Source: Cryptomeria japonica (lineage: Eukaryota > Streptophyta > Pinopsida > Cupressales > Cupressaceae). From it: a DNA stretch of 64,000 bases. The number at the start of each line of letters is the position of its first letter. Position 1 is the stretch's first letter. The position numbers were made by a program, and so were the translations under genes. The notes beneath the pieces are model-generated. The model searched no databases. It was not told the origin of the DNA and saw only the letters and a program-made list of their open reading frames with translations. Positions 12,151-22,660 of the stretch are shown here, in pieces. Where the stretch lies: NCBI RefSeq assembly GCF_030272615.1, contig NC_081414.1, positions 818,782,396 through 818,846,395 on the forward strand, given 5' to 3'.

Positions 12151-12316
12151 CAGGGGGAGCAGCATAAGGAAACAGTGGTGATTGTACCTCCATTTTGGCA
12201 TTGTTGTCAAAGGGGGAGAAGAAGTGAAGTGAAAAGACATCTGCAACAAATGGGGAGAAGATGTGAAGCAGAGAAGATATCTTTTGTATATTGCCATCAA
12301 TGCCAAAGGGGGAGAT
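12151..12316 (+). promoter_or_regulatory. polypurine tracts before the 3' LTR
   Basis: Tracts of the type AGGGGGAG occur at about 12,152, 12,211 and 12,305, with a weaker GGGGAG near 12,252. The last runs straight into the LTR and is the functional polypurine tract by position. About 240 bases of non-coding DNA separate gag-pol from the LTR. Confidence 0.75.
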
Positions 12317-13934
12317 TGTTGGCATTATGAGAACCGACATGAGCCTTATGTAAACTGGCGTGAAGACATAATGATATTGTATGTTGTCATTGATGTCAAT
12401 ATGAGACATAGTGTGAACCAGCACATGAGATAAGAGAAGAAAGAGATACCGGCATATGTGTGACCCGGTATATGCCAAAGTGAAGCGGCACATTTGTTCA
12501 AAGTGAACTGGCATGCAGTTATGGGAACCGGCACATGGAAGCACTATATGACTACCGGTTGGTAAGGCAGCTTCCACTTCGGGGTTTCTAGTTGGAGTAT
12601 CTCAAGTCTGTGTGACTCGATCGGTGATCTTTGTGTGATGAGTTAGTAGTATGATGGAGGACAGATCGTGTTGCCATGTAAGCTCTGTGTGTGTGAAGGA
12701 TCTTGCATGAAGAAGACTATTCCTATCTACCTCGGGAATGTGTGAAGTCTTTCAAATAGTGATAATGCGTGATGGGTTATCAGCCGCCATGAAAACGGTG
12801 GATAATGGACGATGGAGAATGTCTTGAGATCGACTCAAGACTGGTGCATTCAATGCAGTATGTTTCAACATCAGGATCAAACCATTTGAATTTCTCAACC
12901 TAACAGGTTTAGGGTTTAGGGTTTTTGCTACTGACTTGTATGTTCGCTATAAGGTCGATGTTAGGTTTCTGTCTAAAGTTGTTGGCAAAAAGTTGTGAGT
13001 GTGTATCCAACAAAAGTGATACAAGATTCTTGCCATACCATAGGAGAAAAGAGATACCTGCAAAATGTATGTGCAGAAGGAAAAGAGGAGCCTAAATGGA
13101 TCTGTATTAGTATTAAGTACTGTTAACAGATCATTGTAATACCTGTTGATCTCTAACCACTTCAACAGTTGCAAAATCCCCTAACAGGGTAGCCTTAACT
13201 GGCTTGATTCAAAATCCCTTAATTTGGGTCTTCTTAACCGACTTGCTATAAATCCCTTAACCGGGTAACTCGAAGCTAATGAGTTCTAAGAAGCTAGAGA
13301 AGCTTAGGAGATCCTTTCAGCTATTGATTTATTAAAATCCTCTAACAAGGTGACCCTACCGGGTTTAACCCTTAACCGGGTATCCCTTAACTGGGTGATC
13401 CCTAACAGGATCGATTCCTACCAGAACCTATTGTAATGTTCTTAACTGGACAAGGCTTCTAACAGAGCGAACTTCGAAAGAGTTCAAAAAGCATCTTGTG
13501 GGTATTCATCCCCACTGTGGTTTTTCCCAGTTGGGTTTCCACGTGAAAAATATGTGTGTCATGTGAAATACTTTTGTCTTGTGATGCTTTGTTTTATCTG
13601 TTATGCACATGAAGTTTCTATGTTTTATGCCTGTCTATAAAACATATTGAACTCACTGTTGTGAAGATTTGATGGTCAGGTCTACTAGTTCATGCATGAA
13701 AATATTATGATAATGTGGTATTGAGCTAAGAGAAAAGCTTAGTAAGTGACCGGTTCATGACTGATTGAGTTATTCTGGATGCTACCGGTTGCACTCTATT
13801 TTACCGGTATCTCTGTTTATCAGTCATTGTGAGTGTTTGTTGTCAAACTGATTTTGGACTGTATTTGTGTCTGTACTGATTCACCCCCCCTCTCAGTACC
13901 GGTTTGGTACTAGTGGTTCATCATTGAGTTATCA
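12317..13934 (+). repeat. 3' LTR of the Copia element
   Basis: The 1,618-bp LTR matches the 5' LTR from TGTTGGCATT to GAGTTATCA and is followed by the TSD TTATC. It is longer mainly because one TTAACYGGG-type unit is duplicated near 13,380. The telomere-like motif (12,907-12,924) and both inverted repeats are kept. Confidence 0.93.
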
Positions 13935-14061
13935 TTATCCACCGTTGGAGTATGTACACATTAATTAAATTAGTATCGAACACTCATAAATTTGAGAGGT
14001 ATTTAATGTTTTTTTTTTAAGGAAAGGATTCAGTAATTTACCGTGTTTTAAATATTTGTTT

Positions 14062-15720
14062 TTGATTAAAAAATAGCGTTAACAAGGGCACTGACCCTTT
14101 ACATGGCCAAAAGGATATCAAAAAATTAAACAACATTAACTAGGGCGCTGACCCTTTACAAAGCCAAGAGGCTATGAGAAAAAAATAGCACAAAGGCGGC
14201 AAACAGACCAAACAGGGGAACAAACCCCAAACAAATAGATTTAGACAAGCCAAAAAACCCACCAAACCTTCAACAACCCAACCCAAACTCAAGAGTGGGA
14301 GAAAACACCCAAAACTTGACAAAGGGGGGGTTGGGAAAGGGAGACAAATATTCCCTTCTGCCTGCGACAAACAACCGTCCAGGCAACACTATCATTAGAA
14401 ACATTCAAAGAAAAATCAGGTGGGGAGAGCCCTGCAGAAACACTGCCAGACTGCTGCTACAACACAACAACAAACTATTGCTGATGAACAACAACATGAG
14501 AATACTCGCCAGCAGACTGTTGCTGACAAACAACAACAAGAGCATAATCGCCAGGAGAAGAGTGAAGTTGTGGAGCAGGAGAAATAGAAGTAGGAGCCTC
14601 CATGACAACACAACCATCAACAAAGGCATCATCAATAGTAAGGGGCAACTCGTCATGGGAGGAGAATCATCCTCTAAAGAGGATTCAACAAAAGCAGATT
14701 CAAAAGCATTAATCGTCAAGTGATCTTTAGTAGAATCCTTCCACCAAGTAGCAACACCTCTATGATGGGAGAGGGAAAAATCCGAAGCTAAGTGACCCAT
14801 TGAGAAACATCTTCGACAGCGAAAGGGGAGGCCCTCAAAATCCAACGATTGGGTCCAAGGCCTATCCCGAACCATGAGAAACACATCCCTAGGGAGGGGC
14901 TGAGAAATGCCAATATCAACTAACAAACGGGCAAAGGTTGAATGACCCATAGAAGTTGTGACATCATCAACTTTCAGAAAATTGCCAATGGAGTTACCAA
15001 TGGCCTTGAAGCAAGAATCTTCCCAAAAATGGAGGGGAAGATTAGGAAGGCAGACCCAAATTGGACGAATAGTAAGAGATTCAGTAAGGGGGTTGAAAGA
15101 AGTTGTCCAGGGCTTAAGAGAAAGAGAGTGATCTCTCCAAATCCACAATTTACTCAAGATCAAATCACGATCAAGAGTAGAAGTAAAGGAGGCAATGAAA
15201 AAGCCTTTAGCACAAGGAAAAAGTTCAATGCCATGACAAACAAGAGGTTTCCAGGAATCACTCACCCAACGATGAAGTTCTGGAAGAGAAGGCCAAAACC
15301 CAAAAAATCTACATACCAAAGCGCAACATTGGTAGAACTCAACATTTTTCGTAACCTCCAGGCCACAGACCACAACAGGGGAAGTCTTGGCATAGAGAAG
15401 AGGATGGAGACCCTTATGAGAAATAGCTCTAGCCACATGGGCAAAAATATGTCCAGGAGCAAGCTTAGGGGCATCCACAACAACAACAACATAACCCCAA
15501 CACCAGTCAAACCACCAATCACAACAGGAGGGGGGCGTTTAAGGGACTCAACACCCATCAGGGGAGCATCACGCTCCAACCCAACATCATGAGTGGAAGA
15601 GTCCACACCCAGGCTTGCAGTCGAGCCGTTGCAAACAATGGTCAAGTTTGAAATCTCCAGAGTGGGAGAGTTCACAGTCATGGGAGCATTCACGAGAGCC
15701 ATATCATTCCATATTGTTCT
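14062..15720 (-). mobile_element. ORF1-only LINE with target-site duplication
   Basis: TTTTAAATATTTGTTT at 14,046-14,061 and TTTTAAGTATTTGTTT at 15,721-15,736 are a 16-bp TSD with one mismatch. Between them, read on the minus strand, lie a LINE ORF1 starting 18 bases from the 5' end, then directly a 3' UTR. There is no room for an endonuclease/RT ORF2 in the 1.66 kb. The 3' UTR is the same family as the LINE tail at 37,046-37,274. The last 50 bases or so occur twice (14,071-14,119 and 14,129-14,179). The copy therefore looks like a half-LINE moved in trans, similar in idea to mammalian HAL1 elements. Confidence 0.8.
14405..15702 (-). pseudogene. LINE ORF1 (DUF4283-like plus zinc knuckle), frameshifted
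   Basis: ORF1 of plant L1 elements binds the element RNA. The reading starts at ATG 15,702, shifts frame near 15,478 beside a small GTT repeat, and then stays open to 14,405. The middle carries the DUF4283-type pattern WVCLPNLPLHFWEDSCFKAI. A zinc knuckle follows (CRRCFSMGH, about 14,780-14,825) whose last cysteine is not visible. The C-terminal part lies over CAG/CAA-rich DNA and probably changes frame again. Not functional as it stands. Confidence 0.75.
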
Positions 15721-15736
15721 TTTTAAGTATTTGTTT

Positions 15737-16318
15737 ATTTAAAGTTCAATATTATTTAATATTATAATATTAATAATTATGACTTTAAAATTATTAGTAT
15801 TGAAGATTAATATTCATAAATAAATGAAATGTATTTCTTAAAACTAAAAGGATTTTAAAGTTGTTAATATTGATGGTTAATACTTATAAATATATGAAAT
15901 GTATTTCTTAGATCTAAAAACAATAAATCATGTGATGTCAGCACCAATAAAACACGATTTTGTGCATTATTATTGGTCTTAATTTTTTTGGGTTTCTTTG
16001 GACACATTAACAAAAAGCATGCTGATGGTATCATATGTGATGATGTGGCATTGAAAACTTAGTTATAAGTAGGGTTTTGCCAAGTAAGCTGTAGTAAATT
16101 TACGCAAAGTTACATAAGCTTCTTTGGTTCACATAAAGAGAATGATGTTTTTGGAACAACATTAAGGGAGCTATTAAGAATAATAAAATTGGTGAGCAAA
16201 GATTTTTGTAATTCTTTGATTAAATAAAATAGTATAAATGAGATTAAGTAAACAATTGCTAATTGTTTGTAATAATGTAACTTGTATCTCCATATTGTTT
16301 AGAGTGTAATTTTGGGTC
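15737..16318. other. AT-rich spacer with a twofold repeat
   Basis: No gene is seen. Two diverged copies of a roughly 70-bp unit ending ATGAAATGTATTTCTTA occur at about 15,780-15,925. Confidence 0.5.
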
Positions 16319-16599
16319 TTTTTTTTTTTGAAAAAGTGGTAAAAAATTATTAATTAGGAGCAATTAGTACAAAGCATAAAAATACAACAAACTCCTCAAG
16401 GGCCACAAACCAACAGACAATACAACCAACCAATCAAAGTCTTCTAGAAGTCTCAAAGTAATCTCTCATGTCCTCCATAACTAAAACTTCTAACAACCTA
16501 GAATACTTTAAGGAAAGGTATCCCCAATCTTGAACACGTCTCCATTTGTTCAAAAGTCCATTTCGCTAAGCAATTTTCCATCCTGTTCCATTTCGAGGA

Positions 16600-19500
16600 A
16601 TATGACAAAAGGTAATCACTAAGGCTAGAGATAAGAATCACTTAAGGCTAGAGATCTGTTTCACTACCAAGGCTAATTGCCAATTCGCTTCATCACATTG
16701 TAGCTTGTTCAACATATCAATCACTACTTGTGAGTCAAATTCACAAATGATCTTTCCTCAACTAATGCTAGAACCTCTTTTCAAAACAAAAAGTATAGCC
16801 AAAGCCTCCATAAAAGTGATTATTTTTCTTCCCTTTATAAGTTTTTTAAAAAGAATAGGACAACCCTCAAACTGACCCTGCCACAACCACCAATTCAAGC
16901 ATGTCCAAGATTTCCTCTAGAAAGACTCATCAATATTGATTTTCAATACTCTATGAGGGGGGAGGGATTGTGTGGATGAGTGACCAATAATATCCCATTG
17001 AATCTTCCTTTTGACATGCTTACTCGCCTTTGCATGACACAACTCCTACCACAATCAACAAGATCAATGTTTTAATGACACCCATATTTCTTGGATCCAT
17101 AAGAACAAACAAATCACATTTTGCCATTAAGGTTCCCTGAAGAACATTAATGAAGGAGCTTGCATTTTTTTAGGCGGGGGTCCCATGAGGGGGGCTTAAG
17201 CTCTATTTTTAAGAAAGAGGTGATCCCATGAATAATTTTTTTTTGTGATGTGGGATTTGGAAATCTTTTCCAAAAAAATAGGAGCCCCTACATTTTAGGT
17301 CCACCAGCTTAGGGATGTTTTTAGCCACTTGTTAAATATTTAAGTTTAATTTTTATTAAAAAATAGTTTTAGAGGGAAATGAATTATTTTTACTTGTTTT
17401 TATTATGCACACAATATAAAAGACAAAGGTATTATATTCATGAGACCACCAACTTCCTTGAATTTTGGAGCTTAAATTTGTAAGCTAATCTAGACTACAA
17501 AATTCATGGGACCAACAACTTCAAAATTTTCCTAAAAAATCTTAGCGGCTCCAGCTCTATTTTTAGAGAGCCCCCCTCTAAGGGACCCTAGCCTTATTCT
17601 CAAATATCTTGCAATTTCTATCCAACTGTATTTGCCAAATGATCAAGATGGATCCAACACTCTAGGCTATTTGAAGAAAACAAGTCTTCATCAAGGGATT
17701 CTCCAAAAGACTCCAAAATTCACCCAAAGAAGAGGTACTACAAGGCTAATTCCATGTTTCCCTTCAAAGATTCCAAATCTCCCTAGAAAAGGGACACTAA
17801 AAGAATAAATGTGGGGCACATTCCTCACCGTTATTGCACATATCACATAAAGAAGGCCCTTGGAATCCTCTTCTATAAATTCTCCCCAGTGAGACATTTG
17901 TTCTAAATAACCAACCACGAGAAAAAAATTACACTTAGGCCAAGATAAATTGTTCTAAACTTGTTTCCACCAAGGAATACCGATTCTTCCATAAGTTTTC
18001 CTATCCAACTCTTGATACCTTGAAGCCATAAAAAATTCGCCCTTTGAATTTGGGCCCCATGCAAGAACATCACTTTCCATTAAAGAATTGTAAACTCTAC
18101 CTGCCAAATTATAGGCCAACTCTTGGCGATTCTCCTCTAAGCCCCTAGGTGGCCTCTCTTGGGGGTCTTTCCACTTGAACACCTTCACTTGACCCAAGTC
18201 TTGTGAATATTTGATGTCCTCAACTCTATACCACCCAACTTCCAAAAAACTATTACATAGAGACTGCAAGTGAGGGAACATTGGCATGATAGGAGAGTGC
18301 CCATCCCATAAATCAAACTAGAATAGTGCCTTTGAACCTTTATTACAAATCCAAAATAATTCTTGTTTGATTAGCTTGGACCCTTCTTGAGAGTGCCCTA
18401 AATCACATAACCTTTGTCTAAAAGGTTGGTGCAAGGAACATTGCTACTACCCACCCCTCTCGAATACTTTGAACTAAGGATCCTAGCTCAGCACTGATCC
18501 TGATCAGTGCACCACCCCCAATAAAGTTTGTCCATCAAAATGTAACCACTAAGACTTGCCCGTTGAAGACCAAGCCCACCTTTCTGCTTTGGTTTGCAAA
18601 TAGATTTCCACTTAACCTTACTCCACTTATTCAACAACAAGTTACCTACCCATATGAATTGCAGAGAGAGAGAGAGTCTCAAACTCCTTAATAGAGCTTG
18701 ACATAGCTGTCAACACAAAGCATATGTATATGGGGATGACTTGAACCATTGACTTCAACAAAGTCACCCTCTCAACAATTGAGAGCCACTTGCAAGTCCA
18801 ATAACAAACTCTCTTGTGAAACTTATCTAAGACAACTTGCAAGAACTTTGTGAAAAAAGAACCCACATGAACGGGAATCCCAAGATAGACAAATGAAAGG
18901 GAACCATTTTGGAATACAAAATTATGAGAAATCCTAGATTGAATACACTGTGGTGTATTAAAAAAATATGGAGGACTTGTCCTCATTAATCCTTTAATCC
19001 TTTGTCCCATAGTCGCTAAGTAAATATTGAAAGTCTTTCTTAAGTTGGTAGCTTCATCAACTTGGGCAACACCCATCAAAGTTGTATCATTAACAAATTA
19101 TAAATGAGAGCAGAGAGGAAGGCTATTACCCTAACTCTAGCCTTGGATCAAACCTTGCCTCACCAGAGATTTAGTAAATCTCCCTAAACCTTCCACCATT
19201 AATCTAAACAAGTATAGAGAAAGGGGATCAACTTGCCATAGGCCTCTTGAGGCACCAAAAAGTTCAAAGGGATCTGCATTGATAAGAACTGAGTAAGAAA
19301 TAAAAGTTACACAAACAACTCTTGACCCACTCAATCCAATCATTGCCCAGTCCAAAAGATCCCAAAACCTTAAACAAGAAGACCCATTTAACACGGTCAT
19401 AGGCTTTGGCCATGTCTAATTTGATGAACATAGCCTTCTCTTTAGAGGTTGCCACAAAGTGAATAGTTTCAGTTTCAACAATAAGCTCATCAAGAATCTC

Positions 19501-20039
19501 TCTATCGGCAACAAAACTACCTTGCTTCGATAAATTAAGCTGCTAAGCCACGAATAGATTCATTCAACTATCAACTTAGTTATAATTTTATGAATCACAT
19601 TGCATAGGGCTATTGGTCTATAAAGATCCAAAGAATTAGATTCTTCTCTTTTCGGGATGAGAGCAAGGAAAGTAACATTCATGGCTTTTAACATTTGCTT
19701 ATTTCTTTGGGATTCTTGCACAAACTCTAGAAGATCAAGCTTGATAATCTCACAAAACTCCTGATAGAACTCAATAGGAAACCCATCTAGACGTAGATCT
19801 TTCCCCTTCTTCTTCTAAAATACAACCTCCTCCAAGTCAACCAAAGAAACATGCTTGATCAGGTAGTCATTCATCTCATTAGAGACCAGAGAAGGTATGC
19901 ATTGTAGAATAAGATTTTATTCCTCTCTATAAGGGGGAGAGTCCTCAACAAACAAAGAGTAATAAAATTGCACAGTCTCATGCAAATCTCACAAAGCGAA
20001 GAAAGTTAATTCCTCTTAAAGGGTATCCTTGACAGAGTT
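16600..20039 (-). pseudogene. LINE ORF2, RT to RNase H part
   Basis: Minus-strand reading gives classic non-LTR RT motifs in order. GKDLRLDGFPIEFYQ lies near 19,750-19,830, PIALCNVIHKI near 19,600, IKLDMAKAYDRVKW near 19,390-19,435, and a DPLSLYLF segment near 19,220. Then come YLGIPV near 18,880 and the KWLSIVERVTLLKS linker near 18,770. A zinc-binding RVT segment lies near 17,700-17,900. An RNase H segment (EALAILFVLKRG, then CEFDSQVVIDMLN) lies near 16,680-16,850. A MITE at 17,173-17,593 splits the last two. Many stops; not functional. Confidence 0.78.
17173..17593. mobile_element. MITE, Tourist/PIF-Harbinger-like, TSD TTA
   Basis: The ends are imperfect inverted repeats of about 25 bp: GGCGGGGGTCCCAT on the left and, reverse-complemented, GGCTAGGGTCCCTT on the right, both followed by a GGGGGGCT run. 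TTA flanks both sides (17,170-17,172 and 17,594-17,596). A 3-bp TTA duplication with GG ends fits PIF/Harbinger-derived MITEs. It sits inside the LINE ORF2 and has no coding capacity. Confidence 0.65.
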
Positions 20040-20192
20040 GTGGACCATTGGACTTGTATTGGACTTAGTTGACCATTGGACTTGTATTGACTCTGTTAAT
20101 TTTGGCTTCTACTTGTATACAGTGTATCGGGAAAAAAGGAAGAAAAGTCAATGGTAATCTCTTTCACATTTGTCTTTGTGTCAATGGTAATC

Positions 20193-20262
20193 TTTAGCTT
20201 GTTTTGGTAAAGATTGTTGATAAAAGTAACATAATCAACAATCTTTACCAAAACAAGCTAAA
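20193..20262. repeat. perfect 29-bp inverted repeat (hairpin 1)
   Basis: Arms 20,193-20,221 and 20,234-20,262 are exact reverse complements. The 12-nt loop is AAAAGTAACATA. The identical hairpin recurs at 21,665-21,734, and half of it ends the block at 22,614-22,660. Confidence 0.85.
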
Positions 20263-20264
20263 AA

Positions 20265-20317
20265 TTCTTGAAATAGACCATGAGATAAAAGTAACATCTC
20301 ATAGTCTATTTCAAGAA
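20265..20317. repeat. 22-bp inverted repeat (hairpin 2)
   Basis: Arms 20,265-20,286 and 20,296-20,317 pair with one mismatch; the loop is AAAAGTAAC. In the second module (21,737-21,789) the pairing is perfect. Both hairpins share GATAAAAGTAACAT at the apex although their stems are unrelated. Confidence 0.83.
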
Positions 20318-20432
20318 CCTTAAAATAGCAAGGGATAAACTTTACATGATGTTATTTCAAACACATCAAGCTTGAAATATAAGCTTAATATAAGTCTAGA
20401 AAGGTTACTTCAATATAAGCTTAATATAAGTC

Positions 20433-20464
20433 TTATAAGGTCATATCATTATATGACCTTATAA
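20433..20464. repeat. perfect 14-bp inverted repeat (hairpin 3)
   Basis: TTATAAGGTCATAT and its exact reverse complement are separated by CATT. It follows a direct repeat of ATATAAGCTTAATATAAGTC (about 20,378 and 20,413). Confidence 0.75.
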
Positions 20465-20972
20465 TGATATCAAAAATTAATATAATTCCTAAGCATATTG
20501 TGAACAACATTCTCCTAGGAAAGTCCCAAGCAATATCTTCTGTAGTTCACCAATCCCAACAACATGTGAACAACATCATACAAGATTAATTTTAATTGTG
20601 ACAATAAGAAGTCATTTAAAATTCTTTAAATCTAGGAAAATATTATAAACTATCTATAATATTTTAATGTACATTAACATAATTCTTAGAATTTAATAAT
20701 CTATAAGATAGAATGTATAAAAACATTGTATGATAGGATTAATCATAATAACAAAAGATAATATATTGACTCTAAATTATATTCATTGACTCTAAATTAT
20801 ATTTGGAGCCCTCACTGTTGTTAAGGATAGTCTCAAAATACTCAACAACTGCCTTGGCTATTAATGCAAGGCAAGACATTAATAAGAGTAGTAATCAAAC
20901 ATTAAAGACATTACATTAAATTATATTGTGAAAAGATAATATATTGACTCTAAAAGATAGTTGGCTGAGTGC

Positions 20973-21112
20973 AGGATTGTGGAACTGGACTCTACTAAAT
21001 GATACAATGTTTTTATTCATATCTTTCTTGTCTGCTAGGGGGTGTAGGATTGTGGAACTGGACTCTACTAAATGATACAATGTTTTTATTCATATCTTTC
21101 TTGTCTGCTAAA
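20973..21112. repeat. 73-bp direct tandem pair
   Basis: Copies beginning AGGATTGTGGAACTGG start at 20,973 and 21,046 and are almost identical over about 67 bases. They lie between the two full hairpin modules. Confidence 0.75.
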
Positions 21113-21864
21113 TGATACAATGTTATATGAGCCAACTACACAATTATGACTTCATAATTAGAGTTTTATCTTATGGCTCCATTAATAAGATGATAATGTT
21201 TCCTCTAATCCTCTTAATGATGAAACACAAATACATTTTATCTTATAAGATATGAATGTTTCATGTTGTCCCATTTTAGGCCTATCCATTTTATCTTATA
21301 GAGTTTGTTGTCTATATTTTGATAGTGACCATTCTTTTCAATTTTTTAATATATTAACATAATTCTTAGAATTTAATAATCTATATAAAATTTATTAGTC
21401 AATTTTAAATCTTTCCATTTTTAGTGGTGAAAAAATATAGTTATTCAAAATGAAATTAAAATGACCTTATAATATTAGTATATTAACAAACTGTATTCTC
21501 ATCAATATGCAAATTAGTGACAATGGACAATGCAAATTAGTTGACCATTGGACTTGTATTGACTCTGTTAATTTTGGCTTCTACTTGTATATAGTGTATC
21601 GGGAAAAAAGGAAGAAAAGTCAATGGTAATCTCTTTCACATTTGTCTTTGTGTCAATGGTAATCTTTAGCTTGTTTTGGTAAAGATTGTTGATAAAAGTA
21701 ACATAATCAACAATCTTTACCAAAACAAGCTAAAAATTCTTGAAATAGACTATGAGATAAAAGTAACATCTCATAGTCTATTTCAAGAACCTTAAAATAG
21801 CAAGGGATAAATGGTATACAAGTAGAAGCCAAAATTAACAGAGTCAATACAAGTCCAATGGTCA

Positions 21865-22580
21865 ACTAATACAAGTAGAAGCCATTACCATTGACTTTTC
21901 TTCCTTTTTTCCCGATACACTGTATACAAGTAGAAGCCAAAATTAACAGAGTCAATACAAGTCCAATGGTCAACTAATTTGCATTGGTAATCTCTTTCAC
22001 ATTTATTCACAAGAGTTGACCTTATCATCATTATTTTAATTTTAATTTACTAATCCTGTATCACCCAAAAATATCGTTAAATTAACCATAACAATATCTT
22101 AAAGTTATGGATTAACCTAATAATGTGGATTAACCTAATCATGTTCACAACCCTTAATATAATTTATGCCAATTTGTATTTAATAAAGATGTATCCATCT
22201 TTATTTTGATAAATATCATTGGGATAAACTTAAGATCAATTCCAGTGATTAGGGCATCATAGTCTAGAAACAAATTGGCATCATAGTCATATCAAAGTGA
22301 CATAATATATTGCTAAAACTCTAAATTATATTCATTATGTTGATGATCTGTTAATTTTGGCTTCTACTTGTATACAGTGTAACTATATGGAAGGTTAAGG
22401 TTAAATAACATATTTTAAAAGTATAATGCCAATATATAAGATCAATAATCATAACTATAAATGTGAAAGAGATTACCAATGCAAATTAGTTGACCATTGG
22501 ACTTGTATTGACTTTGTTAATTTTGGCTTCTACTTGTATATAGTGTATCGGGAAAAAAGGAAGAAAAGTCAATGGTAATC
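21865..22580. repeat. inverted repeat pair with about 120-bp arms
   Basis: The left arm at about 21,870-22,005 is the reverse complement of 22,455-22,580; both contain ATCGGGAAAAAAGGAAGA or its complement. The 450-bp spacer is AT-rich and includes a perfect 10-bp stem with loop TATC at 22,182-22,205. Confidence 0.7.
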
Positions 22581-22660
22581 TCTTTCACATTTGTCTTTGT
22601 GTCAATGGTAATCTTTAGCTTGTTTTGGTAAAGATTGTTGATAAAAGTAACATAATCAAC

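Larger units (their letters stand above)
6311..13934 (+). mobile_element. complete Ty1/Copia retrotransposon, TSD TTATC
   Basis: This is a full-length element of 7,624 bp: 5' LTR, initiator-Met primer binding site, single-frame gag-pol, polypurine tracts and 3' LTR. TTATC at 6,306-6,310 repeats exactly at 13,935-13,939, marking a clean insertion. Domain order gag, protease, integrase, RT, RNase H is that of Copia elements, and the multiple purine tracts point to the SIRE branch. By eye the two LTRs differ at roughly fifty positions (about 3%), with transitions about four times as common as transversions, plus a 15-16 bp tandem duplication in the 3' LTR. The element is recognisable but dead because of seven premature stops. 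Confidence 0.95.
20040..22660. mobile_element. foldback mosaic inserted in the LINE
   Basis: This 2,621-bp block interrupts the LINE. Joining its flanks (20,039 to 22,661) restores the LINE reading frame without added or lost bases, judged by eye. The block is built from a 275-bp module (20,065-20,339) repeated directly at 21,537-21,811, truncated at 22,486-22,660, and inverted in part at about 21,812-22,010. Each full module contains two near-perfect hairpins. Between modules lie a 73-bp tandem pair, another perfect hairpin and many small repeats. There is no ORF, no clear terminal inverted repeat for the whole block and no TSD that I can defend, so the class is open. Confidence 0.65.

Noticed and set aside
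14295-15592. Plus-strand open frames of 142 and 216 codons
   Set aside because: They are antisense to the LINE ORF1, which has recognisable motifs on the minus strand.
20040-22660. Terminal inverted repeats or TSD for the foldback block
   Set aside because: The two ends do not match in either orientation, and the GTTG/CAAC similarity at the junctions is too short.
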